Shown piece by piece: positions 5,045 through 5,514 of a DNA stretch of 5,514 bases (its first letter is position 1; every line of letters begins with the position of its first letter). The notes below the pieces were generated by a model. It did not search any database. It saw nothing but the letters and a program-made list of their open reading frames with translations, and was not told the origin of the DNA. This DNA is from JABWCE01 sp046154525 (GTDB lineage: Bacteria; Bacteroidota; Bacteroidia; NS11-12g; UBA9320), in assembly GCA_046154525.1 (NCBI GenBank), contig JBJXDS010000037.1:1-5514 (forward strand). The letters are read 5' to 3'. The translations under genes and the position numbers were made by a program.

Positions 5045-5514
5045 ATGTTTACCCGTTTGATAGTCATATTATTTTTAACTATTTCACATTTTTCAAATGG
5101 GGTAGATAAAGGTGCAGAAATTATACGAATATGCGCAGATATAGATAGAAAAACAGCGACATTATTTTGGAATACGCCTAATGATAATTGTAGCTCTTTC
5201 AAAAAATATCAAATATACTCTTCTGAAAACAGTGGCCCCTGGAAATTGGATACCATTATTTTTTCAATTAACCAATCAAGTAAAGAGGTTTTTCTTTCTG
5301 ATTTGAGTTCTGATTGGAAATTTAAAATTGTAACCTATTTTGCCTGCAATAACATTGATAGCTTTTCTTCCGCCTCTCAATCTATTGATCAAAACAGACC
5401 TTTTCAGCTAGAATTAGATTCTGTTAGTTTTGATTATTCCACTCAAAAGCTAAGTGCTGGTTGGAAAAAAAATTCTGCAGCTGACACAAAGGGTTATTGG
5501 CTTTATTATGAAAC
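5045..5514 (+). CDS. Secreted FnIII-like protein, probable T9SS/gliding-motility type, N-terminal part
   Basis: Partial gene: 156 codons from the ATG at 5045 to the right edge without a stop. The first 19 or so residues are a Sec signal peptide (MFTRLIVILFLTISHFSNG). The mature part reads as two fibronectin type III-like modules. The first has ICADIDRKTATLFWNTP (29-45), FKKYQIYSS (52-60), then LSDLSSDWKFKIVTYFAC (84-101). The second begins LELDSVSFDYSTQKLSAGW (122-140) and continues NSAADTKGYWLYYE (143-156), closely recalling the LDSVSVD...W...D..GY.IY pattern of large Bacteroidota proteins that end in a gliding-motility-associated (CHU/T9SS) C-terminal domain. That C-terminus lies outside the window, so the secretion route is inferred. 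Cysteines at 30, 49 and 101 could form an extracytoplasmic disulfide. Probably exported to the cell surface; substrate or partner unknown. Confidence 0.75.
   Translation, partial: MFTRLIVILFLTISHFSNGVDKGAEIIRICADIDRKTATLFWNTPNDNCSSFKKYQIYSSENSGPWKLDTIIFSINQSSKEVFLSDLSSDWKFKIVTYFACNNIDSFSSASQSIDQNRPFQLELDSVSFDYSTQKLSAGWKKNSAADTKGYWLYYE

Noticed and set aside
4981..5202. A minus-strand 73-codon frame opposite the start of the secreted-protein gene.
   Set aside because: The plus strand encodes a signal peptide and FnIII-like motifs over the same bases; the minus-strand translation shows nothing recognisable.

Overview
The window is AT-rich and reads as an ordinary chromosomal stretch from a member of the Bacteroidota (Bacteroidetes). 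Three things point there. The protein families are typical of that phylum: an Omp28-related lipoprotein, a DUF4286 protein, a secreted FnIII-type protein of the gliding-motility/T9SS kind, and an RsuA-family pseudouridine synthase with a long basic N-terminal tail. Clear Shine-Dalgarno sequences are largely absent. Two copies of the octamer TAATTTTG, which fits the Bacteroidota -7 element TAnnTTTG, lie just upstream of genes. Genus cannot be told from this.

Left part (1-1566): a minus-strand gene for a multi-spanning membrane glycosyltransferase of the GT87/DUF2029 type runs off the left edge. A 243-bp divergent spacer (588-830) follows, with a small direct repeat around a palindrome. Then come two plus-strand genes, a four-helix DUF2809 membrane protein with a GTG start and a DUF1330 small cytoplasmic protein. 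The DUF1330 gene converges with the next minus-strand block, and one hairpin (1560-1579) covers both stop codons.

Middle part (1573-4824): a tight four-gene minus-strand operon, transcribed right to left: RluB/RsuA-type 23S rRNA pseudouridine synthase, Omp28-like lipoprotein, XerD-type tyrosine recombinase and DUF4286 protein. The junctions are a 17-bp overlap (50 bp with the longer Omp28 start), a zero-gap TAAATG and a 2-bp gap, so one transcript with translational coupling is likely. A candidate promoter lies at 4845-4852. The products belong to unrelated processes (rRNA modification, cell envelope, chromosome dimer resolution), so this looks like compact housekeeping packing rather than a dedicated pathway.

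Right part (4825-5514): a 220-bp divergent spacer, then the N-terminal part of a plus-strand gene for a secreted protein with a signal peptide and FnIII-like modules, cut by the right edge.

I see no tRNA, rRNA, CRISPR array, insertion sequence, phage or defence system. The XerD-type gene looks like the housekeeping recombinase, not an integrase of a mobile element. The most distinctive observations are the 13-residue repeat in the pseudouridine synthase tail, the hairpin over two opposed stop codons, and the mixed-function coupled operon.
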